Part shown: one piece after another, positions 22,288-34,220 of the stretch
Layout: the number at the start of each line of letters is the position of its first letter
How positions within the stretch are numbered: the first letter of the stretch is position 1
Assembly: GCA_958450325.1 (NCBI GenBank)
Contig: OY288254.1
Location: 35,411,577 to 35,475,576, forward strand
DNA length: 64,000 bases
Reading direction: 5' to 3'
Source: Agrostemma githago
Taxonomy: Eukaryota > Streptophyta > Magnoliopsida > Caryophyllales > Caryophyllaceae
Notes under the pieces: model-generated
Databases searched by the model: none
The model's input: the letters and a program-made list of their open reading frames with translations, nothing else
Told to the model about the DNA's origin: nothing
Made by a program: the position numbers and the translations under genes

Positions 22288-23641
22288 TTGAAGAATGCAT
22301 CATCCTTGGTTTGACGGAGTTCCAAAAGAACCGTCTTATTGTATATATCTCTTTCTTATTCTTTTGAGTTTTGTGGAAATCTTATAATTGGTATTTTGAT
22401 GAGCGATGTGAAGGAGGGATTTTGATGATATTTATTGAGTTCATTTGATAGGTTATAGTGAAGATGAATTCTTGAGAGAGTAGTTGATGATAGAAGTTTG
22501 GATTTGGGCATGGGAGTCGGTTTTTGAAGCTTTTGACAAGCTTTTGGGGACGAGATTTTAGATCTTGATGTATTGGTGGCCTTGTGGGTGATGCTATCAA
22601 GAAAATGAAGGGCTAGAAGACTCGTCCCGACAGGAAAGGATGTCATCCCGATCGGGATAAGTGTACTGAAAAGTGGGTTCACTGATGTGCCATCCCGACC
22701 GGGATCAATTCCGTCCCGACCGGGAAGGAACCGTCCCGACCGGGAAGAAGTCCATCCCGACCGGGATGGTTCCCAGCTCCCCATTTTGCCTCCCCTTCGT
22801 CATTTAAGCCCACCCAACCACTTTATAGCCCCTCCCAACCTCCCAACCTCCTTACCTACCCTTGCAACTATCATGTGACCCCTACACTTCATATATATAC
22901 CTTCATCTCATCTTCTCTTCACTACACACCAAGTTTTACCTCAAACCCCACCTCCTTATACCATTGAAAGCCTAGTACTTCAACCATTCAACCGTATCGA
23001 GAATGAAGAGGACTAACAATGACGAAGACTAGCTATGTGCCGATATCGAACACTGAGACAATGGAGTGAGTGAGTTGCTAACCGATTGGTACGGCAACCA
23101 TCCTTTCTTTTTCGTCTTTTATTGCTTGTCTCCCTTTGTTTGTTCCCTTCCGCTTACCATTTTTTGTGTCATGGTGGCCCTCGGGGCCTTGGTAGTCATT
23201 GCTCACGACTCTAGATGACGTGACTACATCGAGAGTCATTTCAAAATCCAAATTTGCAAGTATTTTCACTTTTTCTTTGATTTCTCTTTCTTTTGTTAGG
23301 ATTTAGTCGGATTCGGGCGAAATCCGGGCTAGGTGACTTGATTACACCTAGTCCTCCCCTCCCATTTCCTTTTATTTCCTTCTTTTTATTTCTTCCCCCA
23401 TCCATATCTTTTCTCGTCTCGGCCCATGGTGACTTGACTACACCCCGGCCGGACACATTCCCTCTTCTTCACCTTTATTTTTTGATTTTTAGCTTTATTT
23501 TCGTAGTTTCTCTTCTTTTAGTGTCTCCGCACACTACCGATCGAGCACGAGGACATTGCTCGGTTTAAGTGTGGGGGAGCGATATCCTAGTGTAGTTTAG
23601 TTTTATTTTCGTAGTTTTTTTTTTCGAAAAATCTTAAAAGT
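22288..23641 (+). other. 3' noncoding region of element A up to B insertion, copy 2
   Basis: No gene seen. It contains the palindrome array 22625-22766 and the internal hairpin-PPT (PPT 23569-23579). The B LTR starts at 23642. The flanks of B read AAAGT on the left and AAAAT on the right (37561-37565), a probable 5-bp target duplication with one mismatch. Confidence 0.65.
22625..22766. promoter_or_regulatory. Phased palindrome array (A 3' region, copy 2)
   Basis: Same 2+4 array as 7956-8097. The only nearby change is in the TATA-like sequence (22828 G for C). Confidence 0.68.
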
Positions 23642-25219
23642 TGATAAGTGTCATTTGTAGTGCCTATTTCGTAGTGTTTTGGTCCCATTTTCCTTGTGGA
23701 ATCGCTCCTTCGCGATTCATGGGCTTCTTATGCTTCCTTTAGTCTGTTTCAGGTTCCCGAGCCCGATTTGGAAGAGTTGGAGTGATTCCGACTCAATACA
23801 TACACATTTTGGAGCCAACGAGATAAAGGAACGATGACTCGAGGCCTTGGAATCGACCCCGAGACCTTGGGTCCCAATCCCGATCCTCCGAGACCCAATC
23901 CCGAGTCCCGAGAGTCGACGAGAAGCCCATAAGATACAAGGAGGGACCCTAGAGCTCTTATTGAAGGCATACAAGACCCTTCCCGGTCGGGATAATAGCC
24001 TTCCTGATCGGGAAGGGAGGCACATTTAGAAGCGCCACTGTGGGTCCTTCCCGGTCGGGTTGAGCCCTTCCCGATCGGGATGACAGAACCCTTCCCGATC
24101 GGGATGATCCGTCCCGGTCGAGATGGGCTACAGCTCACCCGCTTTTCTTCTCCTTCATTCTTGTACCCATATATATACTCCCTTCTTGTAATTTTAAGAC
24201 ATCTTATCTTACCCTAGATTAGTTTAAGCCTCCATTAGCATCTAAAACCCTAGATTCACTCTCACTCATTAGTTTTAATCTCTCTTTAATTATTAGTTAA
24301 TTATTGTAATTAATTCTTGTATTAAGAGGATACTTGAAGAATTCTCCAAGATTGACAACCTTGGGTTTTATTTGGGGTCTTATTTATACAAGTTTGCATC
24401 TTTTCATCTTCCTAGTGTTGGTATAACCTTTCTTACTCTTGTTCTTAGTTATTTAATCTTGTTTCCATCTTTTTATATTGTTGTTGTTGTTAGTTGTTCA
24501 TAATGAATGTTTTGATGTTTAGTTTGTTTTCTCTTGTTATTGTTATGGGTAATTTGATAATGAGTGAGTAGTAATCTTGTGGGGTTCGTAGGGGGATTAG
24601 GGGTAGATTATGGATGATTAGGGTTGATTAAGGGGAAAAGGTTATATCTTTGTTGTTAGTCACATTGTAGGCACTCTATGTGTTTGTTGATATGCTTGTG
24701 TGAGTTGTAGTGGCCATGCTTCCCATACTAGTGTTCATCTTCTCATTGATTGCTTATTTTGTGGAAATTTTGAGAATAGTTTAGTCGCGAGAGCGCGGAC
24801 TAGGGCTAAGTTGCGAGAGCCCGGACCCACCTTGACATCGGTCTAAGTTGCGAGAGCCCGGACCGACTCTAGCGATTAGGAGACACCTATACCCTTGATC
24901 ACCCCAATTACCCTTCTACCTCTATGAACCCGACCTACCCCACTTCCTTCCATATTTGTGTTAATCCTCTTAGTTAGCCATCGTTCTTTTAGTTTATTTA
25001 GTAGTTCGTTCATTAGCTTAGTCATATCTCTTCTCCTTCATCATAATTTTCCTTTTCATCTTCTTTGTGTTTGTTTGGTAATCTAGTTTCGTTGTAGGCC
25101 AACCTAGTCTAAACCTTGATATACCGTCCTCGTGGATACGATCCCGACTTGCCCTAGCTACCCACTAGGTTAGTCGGTGTTTTATTGTTGGCTAGGGACG
25201 TGATGAATCCCTACCATCA
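23642..25219 (+). mobile_element. 5' LTR of element B, copy 2
   Basis: Duplicate of 8972-10549. It includes the palindrome array 23981-24123 and TATATATA near 24170-24177. Confidence 0.9.
23981..24123. promoter_or_regulatory. Phased palindrome array (B 5' LTR, copy 2)
   Basis: Same 2+4 array as 9311-9453. Confidence 0.68.
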
Positions 25220-25222
25220 ATT

Positions 25223-25240
25223 TGGCGCCGTTGCCGGGGA
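25223..25240 (+). other. Primer-binding site of element B, tRNA-Asp type, copy 2
   Basis: An 18-nt complement to the tRNA-Asp 3' end. Confidence 0.92.
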
Positions 25241-25454
25241 CGGTGCATTGTTTAAACTTCGTTTGCTTATTTCTAGACTTAGTTACCCTTCTTTGTGCTC
25301 TCCCATCTTCTCTTGTGAATATTCTCTAGATATTTCTTCTTTCCTTAGTTTTATTTCTTCTTTTTCTCTTTGTCTCTAGTTGTGTTTGTTTATTGTCGTT
25401 ACCTAGTGCCCATAAAGCACTAGGCGTTCTTACGTTTGTTCTAGTGTGTAGTGT

Positions 25455-27421
25455 ATGCCTAGGAAGGGAGGCGACTTCTATCTCTTTAATCCAGAGCCGG
25501 AGAGACTCTTCAGAGCCTTTCGCCAACGGACGATTAATCGGGTTAGGATCTCTCAACCGAGTGCAAGCAATACTCATCAAGGGCAAGCCCAAGGAGCCGA
25601 CTTGAACATTTCACCTCGAGAGACGGCCGGAGGGACCTTCATCAATCCCTTCGGTGATTCTTCTCCTAGTTCCCCCTCCTCTTCTAAATCAACACTCTCC
25701 ACACCACCATCTTCTCCCTTACATCCAAGAATGCCTAAGTTTTCCTCTCACTCCACCTTCACGGAAGATGTGTTGCCGAGACCGAGTGCATTACCGGAAA
25801 CTTATACCGGGAATTTTGTGGCAAAGACTCACTTTATCCAACTTGTGGAGAGGAACCAATTTAGTGGGTTGCCCACCGAAGACCCGCATCAACATATGGA
25901 GACTTTCTCCGATTATTGCGACGCTATATCTCAAACCGGGGTTACTCAAGATCAAATTCGTTGGGTACTCTTCCCGTTTTCTCTTATTGGAAAAGCGAAG
26001 CAATGGATCAAGAGTCTCGATAGGGCAACCATGGGGATCGATACTTGGAAAAAGCTTGCCTTGGCGTTCTACCAAAAGTTTTACCCTCCGGAAAAGACGA
26101 ATTTGCTTAGGGCCTCCATCACCGGGTTCCAACAAAGGGATGAAGAGAGCCTATATGAAGCTTGGGAGCGGTTTAAGTCTTTGGTAAGATCGTGCCCTCA
26201 TCATGGACTCTCACAATGGTTCTTAGTGCAACAATTTTAGAATGGACTTTATGAGGACTCGAGAGCTATTCTTAACATGGGCTCCAACGGTAGGTTTACC
26301 GAGGTCGATGACGACCAAACATGGGCGAGAATCGAAGAGATGGCGGTGCACAATTCGCAATATTCTAGGCCTAGGAAGGCACACCGAGGAGGCATGCATG
26401 AGGTCGATGCTATCACTAAGTTAAGCATTGACCTTGGAGCTCAACTTAAAACACACATGGAGACTATTGACAAGAAGCTCCAAAGCCACCTCAACCAAGT
26501 CTAAGGCTCTAGTTCCTCCCACCATCTACCGATTCAAGAAGTGAATGCTTTGGGGTTCGCACCTCCTACACCTTACTTTGGGATGTGCGACACTTGTGGA
26601 ATCGTTGGTCATGACCCTATGAATTGTAGAGGGAGTATTGAGCAAGTGAACGCCTTTCAAGAATTCAAGCAAGGTGCCTCCTTCTCTAATCAATACCAAG
26701 CTTCCAATCAAGTCCCTCAACAACAAACACTTCAACATCAACAACAACATCGTCCTTATGTTCCACCTCCCTTACGGGACAACAATGAAAGTTACCAAGG
26801 TTATGTGGGTAACCAAAGAAACTTCAACAATTTCAAGAAAAATAACCAAGGCAACTTCAACAACAAGCAAGGGTTCCAACAAGGGAACTTCAATCAAGGC
26901 GGTTTCCAAGGAAACCAAAGTTTTCAAGGGTATCAAAACCGCAACCATGGCAACAATCAAGGCCTTAATCAAGGCAATTCTCATGGGTTCCAAGGGAACC
27001 ATCAACAACAACAAGCAACACAAAGCAATCAACAAAGCAAGCCTAGGAGTCGGTCTCCTATTCATGACTACGGTACTCCATTAGCCCTCACCGATACTCC
27101 GCATAATCCATCATCCCCACCGCGGGATTCGGATATACAAAAGCAAATGATGGATATGCAAAGGAATACTCAAGAAATGCAAAAGAGTCAATTGGAGGCA
27201 CAAATGTCACAACAAGGAATCATTGCTCAAATTCTAATGGATAACAAGGAAATGAAAACTCACATGAAGATGATTGAGAATCAAGTGTCACAACTTGCAT
27301 CGGGAAGTTCTTCAAGACAAAGGGGGCAATTGCCTCCTCAAGGTTAAACTCCAAATTATGGACATGTCAATGCCATTACCTTGAGGAGTGATGCTACATA
27401 TAATCCTCCCGTGTTTCCTTG
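25455..27421 (+). pseudogene. gag: Athila-type gag, element B, copy 2 (broken)
   Basis: The frame is identical to copy 1, with stops TAG 26238, TAA 26502 and TAA 27345. Capsid-type gag domain about 25735-26240, CCHC knuckle near 26585-26630. The frame is interrupted at the partial codon TG (27420-27421) by the CRM-like element and picks up at 31705 in the same phase. Confidence 0.87.
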
Positions 27422-28189
27422 TGATCCGAATGGAGAAGCAACAACAAAACTGGATTTCAATGAGCTCACACTAGCTCTAAATGGTTCAAGTTCAAACCCC
27501 TTAGTCCCTCCTTCAAGTCTAGTAGTGTGCCCTCTTCAAGTGTTAAACTAGCTCTTGTGAACACCTACTTGGACTGAATAAAAGAGCTGAAACACACATT
27601 GCTCTATTCTGATTTCCAAGTTCAAATAACAAGCAATTGGAGTTATTGCTTTCATACATGAATAAGACTTATTCACACCTCCAACCAGCCAAACCACACC
27701 AAGAGAAAAGCACCAGATTTGGAGTATAACTAGAGGATGAATTCAGTCATTTTAGTTCAATGTATTTACTTTGTTTTTATCACTTAGTATTTTGTATCCT
27801 TTAATGAGGCTTGACTATTCTGGTTGGAGCCTCATTTGGGACGTGTTGCTTGGCTATAAATAGCCAAACACTTGATGAATAAAGCATTCAACTTTCATCA
27901 AACAAATCTGAGTTAAGCTTTGCTTTTCTTTCCGTCTTTGTAGTTCACAAGACAAAGTATTAGAGTTAGTCGCGTTACAAGCTCTATACTCGCTATTTCA
28001 ATCGAGTGTTTGAATTAGCACCCGCTTTGTTGAGGTATAAGTCTATCTCACTTAGCACACTATCCTTGGTTACGTTCTATCATCCCTTACGACAACTTTT
28101 CCATTCTGATTTCGTTACTTTATTTCATTCATTTCGATCTGCTATCAACCACCAAATCACTTGTTCAAAGTTCATTCCAAGTCACATCA
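27422..28189 (+). mobile_element. 5' LTR of CRM-like element
   Basis: TGATCCGAAT to CACATCA. TATAAATA at 27855-27862 sits inside a 7-bp perfect inverted repeat (27850-27856 and 27861-27867). An AATAAA polyadenylation-type signal follows about 20 bp later. Confidence 0.9.
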
Positions 28190-28193
28190 TTAG

Positions 28194-28205
28194 TGGTATC
28201 AGAGC
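28194..28205 (+). other. Primer-binding site, initiator tRNA-Met type
   Basis: TGGTATCAGAGC is the complement of the plant initiator tRNA-Met 3' end, four bases after the LTR. Confidence 0.93.
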
Positions 28206-28229
28206 TTTGGTCTTCCAAAGACGTAAAGA

Positions 28230-29097
28230 ATGGCAGGAGGAGTGAACTTTGACGACCCTAACTTCTTGGAGCACCTGAAGAAGGCGTTGGAGAACTTTCA
28301 ACCCGTGAATTCTCGTTTCCAAGCAAGAAGGGAACCCGTGGACAGAATCAAAGTGAATGAACTCCCTGAGTTCATGGGTGGTACTGATCCAGAAGTGTAC
28401 TTGGAGTGGGAGCGAAACATCGAGAAGCTCTTTGATTTCAAGGACCTAGAAGACGAGGAAAGGTGCAAGTATGCAATTCTGAAACTAAGCAAGGGGGCAT
28501 CTCTTTGGTACGAGGGGCTGAAGGTGCAACGCACTAGGGCTGGTAAGAGTAAAATCTCATCGTGGGAGTCCTTAAAACGTAAGCTACGTAAGAGGTATGT
28601 TCCAACTACACATAAGTTGTCCTTGTACAAAAAGATTGCTAATCTGACACAAGGGAGGTTAAGTGTTAGTGAGTATATTGATTAGTTTGAGAATTTGGTT
28701 TTAATGGGGGAAGTAAAAGAAAATGAAGAAATAAAAATGGCTAGATTCTTGCATGGGTTAAATCGTAGTATTGCTAATACGGCCGATTTATGTCCTTATT
28801 CAGACTTTGATACATTATGTGGGCTGTGTTTGAAAATTGAGGCACAAGGGAAGGCAAACCATGAAGGTGAGTCTAGTAAGGGTCATACTTGGCCACGAAC
28901 TGATAAAGGTAATAGGTTCAATTCTACTAATACCAATCAACCCCTCACCATTAAGAATAACCCAGCAACCCCACTTCAATCTACTACTAAAACACCCACC
29001 GAAACTAGTCTATCCAAAGTACGTTGTTTCAAGTGTCAAGGGTTTTGGTCACTACAAAAATGCTTGTCCTAATAGGAGAGTTGTGACCTTAAGATAA
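28230..29097 (+). pseudogene. gag: CRM-type gag (broken)
   Basis: The ATG at 28230 (MAGGVNFDDPNF) opens a chromovirus gag: the capsid domain includes DPEVYLEWERNIEKLFDF and LKRKLRKRYVP. TAG at 28683 replaces an expected Gln codon in SEYIDQFENL. A one-base frameshift near 29040 lies inside the zinc knuckle: one frame reads RCFKCQGF and the next reads GHYKNACPN. TAA at 29095 closes the gag part. The family's gag packages the RNA and forms the particle. The lesions make this copy non-functional without trans help. Confidence 0.86.
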
Positions 29098-31070
29098 GTG
29101 ATGACTGTTAGGGATGAAATATGGGAAGAGGAACAACGTATAGGGGCTGTTTTCAATGTTAATGAGGAAGAGGAAGAGGAAGATATTGAGGCTTATGAAC
29201 CCCCAACTTATGATACACTCTTAGTACTACGTACTCTACATGCTAACCCCATTCAACATGATACTGAACAAAGAGACCAACTATTCCATACTAAGTGTCA
29301 AGTTAACAACAAATGGTGTAGTTTAATAATTGATGGAGGTAGTTGTACCAACGTCGCCTCAACTGAAATTGTAACCAAACTAGGTCTAGCTACTACTAAT
29401 CACCCTAAACCTTATGCACTACATTGGTTAGATAACGGGAACAAAATGAGGGTCACTAAACAAGTAAGGGTTGGTTTGACCATGGGTTCCTATGTTGATG
29501 AGGTCTTATGTGATGTTATTCCTATGGATGCTTGTCACATACTATTGGGTCGTCCTTGGCAGTTTGATAGGGATGTAGTTCACCATGGGAGGAAGAATGA
29601 GTATGAATTGAGGGATAGGGGAATGAAAATTGTGCTAAAACCAATGACACCTCAAGATGTGTGTACCATGTTAGCTAATCGAGTCAGGAAACCCAACCTC
29701 TCCATATTTGCTAGTAAAAGTGTGGTAGAACATGCCATAGAAGAGGGAGAGTGTGTCTTTGTCATGGGTACTAGAGAGGAACCAGTTAGGGTTGATAATG
29801 GGTTTGGAGGGAAACGATTTGAGGAGTTGCTAAAGAAACTGGGTTTTGTCATTCCTAATGAATTACCAGCTGGTTTGACACCTATTAGAGATCATGAGTC
29901 CTTAAAGTACATCAATGGCTCGCAAAAGCTAAGTCCAACACATACCAAATGGGTGGAACTCTCGCAACCCTTTCATTTCTCTTCCATATATAAGGATGGT
30001 ATGAGCAATATCGTGGCTGATGCTTTATCTTTTCGCTACACACACTTATCCACCCTAGATGTAAGATCGCTTGGATTTGAGACTTTGAAGGACTACTACA
30101 CTGTGGATGCTGATTTTGGTGAAGTATTCACCAAGTACAAGGCTGGTGCTCTTAGTATTTTTGATGAGTTTGTTTTGCAGGAAGATTTTCTTTTTAAAGG
30201 GAACCATCTTTGTGTTCCTAAACATCCTATTTCAGAATTTCTAGTTAGAGAAGCTCATGGAGGAGGGCCAGCTGGACATTTTGGCGTGACTAGGACCTTA
30301 GAGGTGTTGAAAGAACTCTTCTTCTGGCTAAAGATACAAGGGAACATTCAAAACATTGTGGGCAAATGTGTGACATGTCATTTCTCAAAAAGTCCTTTCG
30401 AACCAAGAGAGTACTTGCCATTCTCCAAAATGGCTCACTTCACTATTTGTCACATAACTGACGATGCTAACAAAAGGCCTGACTTTTACTTTCGAGGAGT
30501 GGTACGCCTACATGGGAGTCCCAAGCTTTTGTTTCTGATCAAGATTCCAAGTTCCTTAGCTACTTGTGGAACACATTATGGAGAAAGCTCAAATCCATGA
30601 TAAAACTCCACGAACAAATTCGAGAAAGGATCAAGGAAGTAAATGAAGCCTACAAAAGAAGGTCCAACAAAAACAGGAAACCAAGACTCTTCCAAGAGGG
30701 TGACTTGGTTTGGGTTCACTTAAGAAAGGAGAGGTTTCCAAGCAAGAGAAAGAATAAATTGATGCCACAAGCAGAAGGTCCATATAAGATCATATCAAGG
30801 GTAAACGACAATGCCTACAAGGTGGAATTACCGGATGATTATGGAGTTAATGCCACGTTCAACGTGGGAGATCTTTCTCCTTATCTTGATGATGAAGGCA
30901 TTTCAGAATTGAGGACAATTCCTTTTCAAGGGGGAGAAGATGATCCGAATGGAGAAGCAACAACAAAACTGGATTTCAATGAGCTCACACTAGCTCCAAA
31001 TGGTTCAAGTTCAAACCCCTTAGTCCCTCCTTCAAGTCTAGTAGTGTGCCTTCTTCAAGTGTTAAACTAG
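29098..31070 (+). pseudogene. pol: CRM-type pol remnant: protease, integrase zinc finger and C-terminus (three internal deletions)
   Basis: Protease with IIDGGSCTNVAS (about 29326-29361) and LLGRPWQFDRD. At about 29890 the frame passes from GLTPIRDHE straight to SLKYINGSQKL, the RNase H end, so RT and most of RNase H are missing. The integrase zinc finger HGGGPAGH...CVTC is at about 30255-30380. A second deletion near 30422 joins the linker to KMAHF of the integrase core. A frameshift and a third deletion near 30590 join SYLWNTLWRKL to the C-terminal part in another frame (30564-31070: GDLVWVHLRKERFPSKRKNK, NDNAYKVELPDDYGVNATFN). The end of this frame lies inside the 3' LTR. Confidence 0.86.
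30928..30940 (+). other. Polypurine tract of CRM-like element
   Basis: AAGGGGGAGAAGA lies immediately before the 3' LTR, within the C-terminal integrase coding frame. Confidence 0.8.
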
Positions 31071-31699
31071 CTCTTGTGAACACCTACTTGGACTGAATAA
31101 AAGAGCTGAAACACACATTGCTCTATTCTGATTTCCAAGTTCAAATAACAAGCAATTGGAGTTATTGCTTTCATACATGAATAAGACTCATTCACACCTC
31201 CAACCAGCCAAACCACACCAAGAGAAAAGCACCAGATTTGGAGTATAACTAGAGGATGAATTCAGTCATTTTAGTTCAATGTATTTACTTTGTTTTTATC
31301 ACTTAGTAGTTTGTATCCTTTAATGAGGCTTGACTATTCTGGTTGGAGCCTCATTTAGGACGTGTTGCTTGGCTATAAATAGCCAAACACTTGATGAATA
31401 AAGCATTCAACTTTCATTAAACAAATCTGAGTTAAGCTTTGCTTTTCTTTCCGTCTTTGTAGTTCACAAGACAAAGTATTAGAGTTACAAGCTCTATACT
31501 CGCTATTTCAATCGAGTGTTTGAATTAGCACCCGCTTTGTTGAGGTATAGGTCTATCTCACTTAGCACACTATCCTTGGTTACGTTCTATCATCCCTTAC
31601 GACAACTTTTCCATTCTGATTTCGTTACTTTATTTCATTCATTTCGATCTGCTATCAACCACCAAATCATTTGTTCAGAGTTCTTTCTAACTCACATCA
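30941..31699 (+). mobile_element. 3' LTR of CRM-like element
   Basis: Pairs with 27422-28189. The TATA box within its inverted repeat is conserved near 31372-31389. CCTTG follows directly. Confidence 0.9.
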
Positions 31700-31704
31700 C
31701 CTTG

Positions 31705-32965
31705 TGAGCAACAAGAGATGAAGGAAGTTGTGCCTCCAAATCAAGAAGAATTAAGCTTGGACAATTCAATAGAGGAGCAAGTTCTTTGGGAAATTGAAAA
31801 ACCCCAAGAAGACAACCCTCCCCCACTTCAAGAGAAAAACAAGGGTAAAGGGAAAGTGTCAAGTGAGGAGTCTACCCCGATTGAGCAAAATAAATACCAA
31901 ATCAAGTTGCCTTTCCCATCAAGGCAAAGGAAGACTAAGGTGGACACTCACTATGACAAGTTCCTTAACATCGTGAAGAAATTGGATGTTAGTGTCCCAT
32001 TCACCGAGTTACTTACCCAAATCCCGGCATATGGAAAATTCATGCGGGAAATCCTAGCTAGGAAGAGGTCCATCGACAAGGAAGAGATGGTAGCGTTCAC
32101 GAGGGTGGTGAGCGAGCTTATTAAAGGTTCCACGCTTCCGAAGTTGAAGGACCCGGGTAGTTTCTCGATCCCTTGCACCATAGGCAACTTCTTGATCAAG
32201 AATGCGTTATGTGACTTGGGCGCGAGTGTGAGCATTATTCCATATTCTATTTGTTGCCGAATCGGAATGAAAGAGTTGAAATGTACGTCCCTCACCCTCC
32301 AAATGGCCGATAAATCATTCAATCGACCATTAGGAATGTTAGAGGACGTACCGGTACGAGTAGGGAAATACTTCATTCCGGTCGACTTCATTGTGCTTGA
32401 CATGCCGGAGGATACCAATACTCCCATTATTCTTGGGCGCCCATTTCTACACACCGCGGGTGCCATGATAGATGTGAAGAAAGGTAGGATCACATTTGTG
32501 TTAGGCGAGGAAAAGATAGTGTTCGACCTCCAAGGCAACACTTCGCCTACTAGCGATGAGACATGCAATATGATCCAAGCCAAGAAAGACATCGATCTAG
32601 AGGAAGGATCGGGACAAAGCTTGAAGAAGTACTCTTATGTACTTGAGGATGATGACTCCGATTTGGAGGAAGATGAGTGCCCAAATCATGGGCTTGAGGA
32701 CAAGTTGCAAAGCAAGGAAAAGGATGAGCCGCCCTTGGGGCCACATGAAGACCGGTGGACGTTTGGGTATATCCCCAAGGACCAAAAGTACAACTTCAAG
32801 TCGTTGAACTTGGAAGAGCGGGATGCCCCGGGAACGTCAAGGCAAGGCCATGAGGAGCCTTGGGATGTGGTCGGTTACATTACGAGCTTGATTGAAGACT
32901 TCTCTAGGGCCTTCGACTTGTTCTTACGTGCCCTTGATGGAGATGGAACTAGTTTTGGTTGTTGA
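31705..32965 (+). CDS. Athila-type gag C-terminus and protease of element B (open frame)
   Basis: The frame continues the B gag after the CRM insertion; the first internal ATG is at 31718 and the frame is open for 415 codons. It has the charged gag C-terminus, the conserved KVDTHYDKFLNIVKKLDVS segment, then protease ALCDLGASVSIIPYSI (about 32203-32250) and PIILGRPFLHTAGAMIDVKK (about 32422-32481). An acidic linker follows, then a conserved tail (FGYIPKDQKYNFKSLNLEER, DAPGTSRQG, LIEDFSRAFDLFLRALDGDG) ending at TGA 32963. The tail is also present, though broken, in element A. This is the best-preserved protease in the window, but the complete gag-protease reading frame has upstream stops. No pol follows. 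Confidence 0.82.
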
Positions 32966-33257
32966 AAAAGAATGAAGATTGCACCACCTTGGTTTGACGG
33001 AGTTCCACAAGAACCATCTCATTGTATATATCTCTTTCTTGTTATTTGTTGGATTTTTGTGAATTCTTGTTATTTGGATTGATTGATGAGCGTTGGGAGG
33101 GAGAGAGTTTGATGTGTGTTTGAGTATTGTTTGATAGGTGATGTGAGAACGCTCCTAGAGAGGATTGGCGATGATATACCTTGGGTTGTAGTCACGAGGA
33201 TCGGGTTTTTGAAACTTGGAACAAGATTTTGGGATCGTGGAGGTCGAAGAAGACCCA

Positions 33258-33441
33258 TCCCGATCGGGATGAGGCGTCCCGACCGGGAAGGGTAAGGCTT
33301 CCCGATCGGGAAGGGTGCCTTCCCGATCGGGAAGGGCGCACCACATTTCGAGCTTACTGTGGGCTCGTCCCGACCGGGATGAGGGCGTCCCGACCGGGAC
33401 GGGTGAGCAAACCCGATCGGGAACAATCTTCCCGACCGGGA
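33258..33441. promoter_or_regulatory. Phased palindrome array, 4+4 layout (B 3' region)
   Basis: The 12-mers start at 33258, 33277, 33300, 33321, 33368, 33388, 33411 and 33430, with core TCCCGAYCGGGA. Spacings are 19, 23, 21, 47, 20, 23 and 19 bp. The 47-bp gap matches the other Athila-like arrays. Confidence 0.72.
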
Positions 33442-34180
33442 AGGTCCTCTGCTCCCCCTTTGTGATTCTTCTTCGCAAATCGAGTCCACCCAACCGTTTT
33501 ATGCCCCCTCCCAACCTCCCTAACTACCCTATCCTTACCATATGCCCCATGTACTTCATTGTCATGCCCTCACTCCATTTCCTATACGCTTTACACCGAC
33601 TCTCACATCAAATCCCACCCCCTACCATTACTACCTATACCGTGAGTTCTCTTCAAGTGTGAAGCGAGATGGAAACCGAGAAAACAAGAAACGAGCTTCT
33701 AATGATCAACGAGACGATGGAGCAAGTGAGTTACTAGCCGCTCGGTTTGGGTAACTATCCTTACTTTTCCGTCTTTTTATCGCTTCTTTTTCATTGTTTG
33801 CCCCCTTCCCTTGAGTCTCGGTATCTAGGGGCCTTCGAGGCCATAGTTTGGTTGCTCCCGACTCCCGATGACGTGATTACGTCGCGAGTCAATCGATTAG
33901 TCCATTTACAAGATTTTCACCCCTTGTTAGGAGTTAGTCGGATTTGGACGGAATCCGGGCTAGGTGACTTGATTACACCTAGCCCTCCCCTCCCATTTCC
34001 TTTCATTTCTTTCTTTTTATTTTTCTTCCCCATTCCACATCTTTTTCTCGTCTCGGCCCATGGTGACTTGACTACACCCCGGCCGGACACCTTTTACCTT
34101 TCTCTTCACTTCATTTTTGTTTTTTTAGTTTTTTTTTCAGTAGTTTCTTTTCTTTTTCTTTTGTCTCTCCGCACTCTACG

Positions 34181-34220
34181 ATCGAGCATGAGGACATGGC
34201 TCGATTTAAGTGTGGGGGAG
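34181..34220 (+). promoter_or_regulatory. Hairpin plus internal second polypurine tract (element B)
   Basis: A perfect 7-bp stem (34181-34187 and 34199-34205), then GTGTGGGGGAG at 34210-34220, 1,755 bp upstream of the terminal PPT. In element A the equivalent distance, leaving out the B insertion, is about 1,762 bp. Confidence 0.5.

Larger units (their letters stand above)
13581..28249. repeat. Tandem segmental duplication, copy 2
   Basis: This is the complete 14,669-bp unit. It starts with the 3' noncoding region of an Athila-like element (13581-14843) and ends just inside the CRM gag. After 28249 the CRM element continues uninterrupted, so the right edge of copy 2 is the ancestral sequence and the copy 1 edge at 13576-13582 is the novel junction. 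Confidence 0.88.
27422..31699 (+). mobile_element. CRM-like Ty3/gypsy element, internally deleted
   Basis: The LTRs (27422-28189, 768 bp; 30941-31699, 759 bp) differ at roughly 12 positions plus a 9-bp gap by eye. The target duplication CCTTG is perfect (27417-27421 and 31700-31704). The PBS is initiator tRNA-Met type. Gag, protease, the integrase zinc finger and the integrase C-terminus persist, but RT, RNase H and most of the integrase core are deleted. The last coding part runs into the 3' LTR, a known habit of CRM chromoviruses. Assignment to CRM rests on protein style (IIDGGSCTNVAS, LLGRPWQFDRD) and this overlap; another chromovirus clade is possible. Confidence 0.85.

Noticed and set aside
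33181..33465. ORFs rich in RPG/DRE or SRSGR repeats (also 7687-8115, 9079-9468, 36087-36476 and 39574-39759)
   Set aside because: They are translations of the palindrome arrays. Both strands and several frames give similar peptides because the DNA is palindromic.
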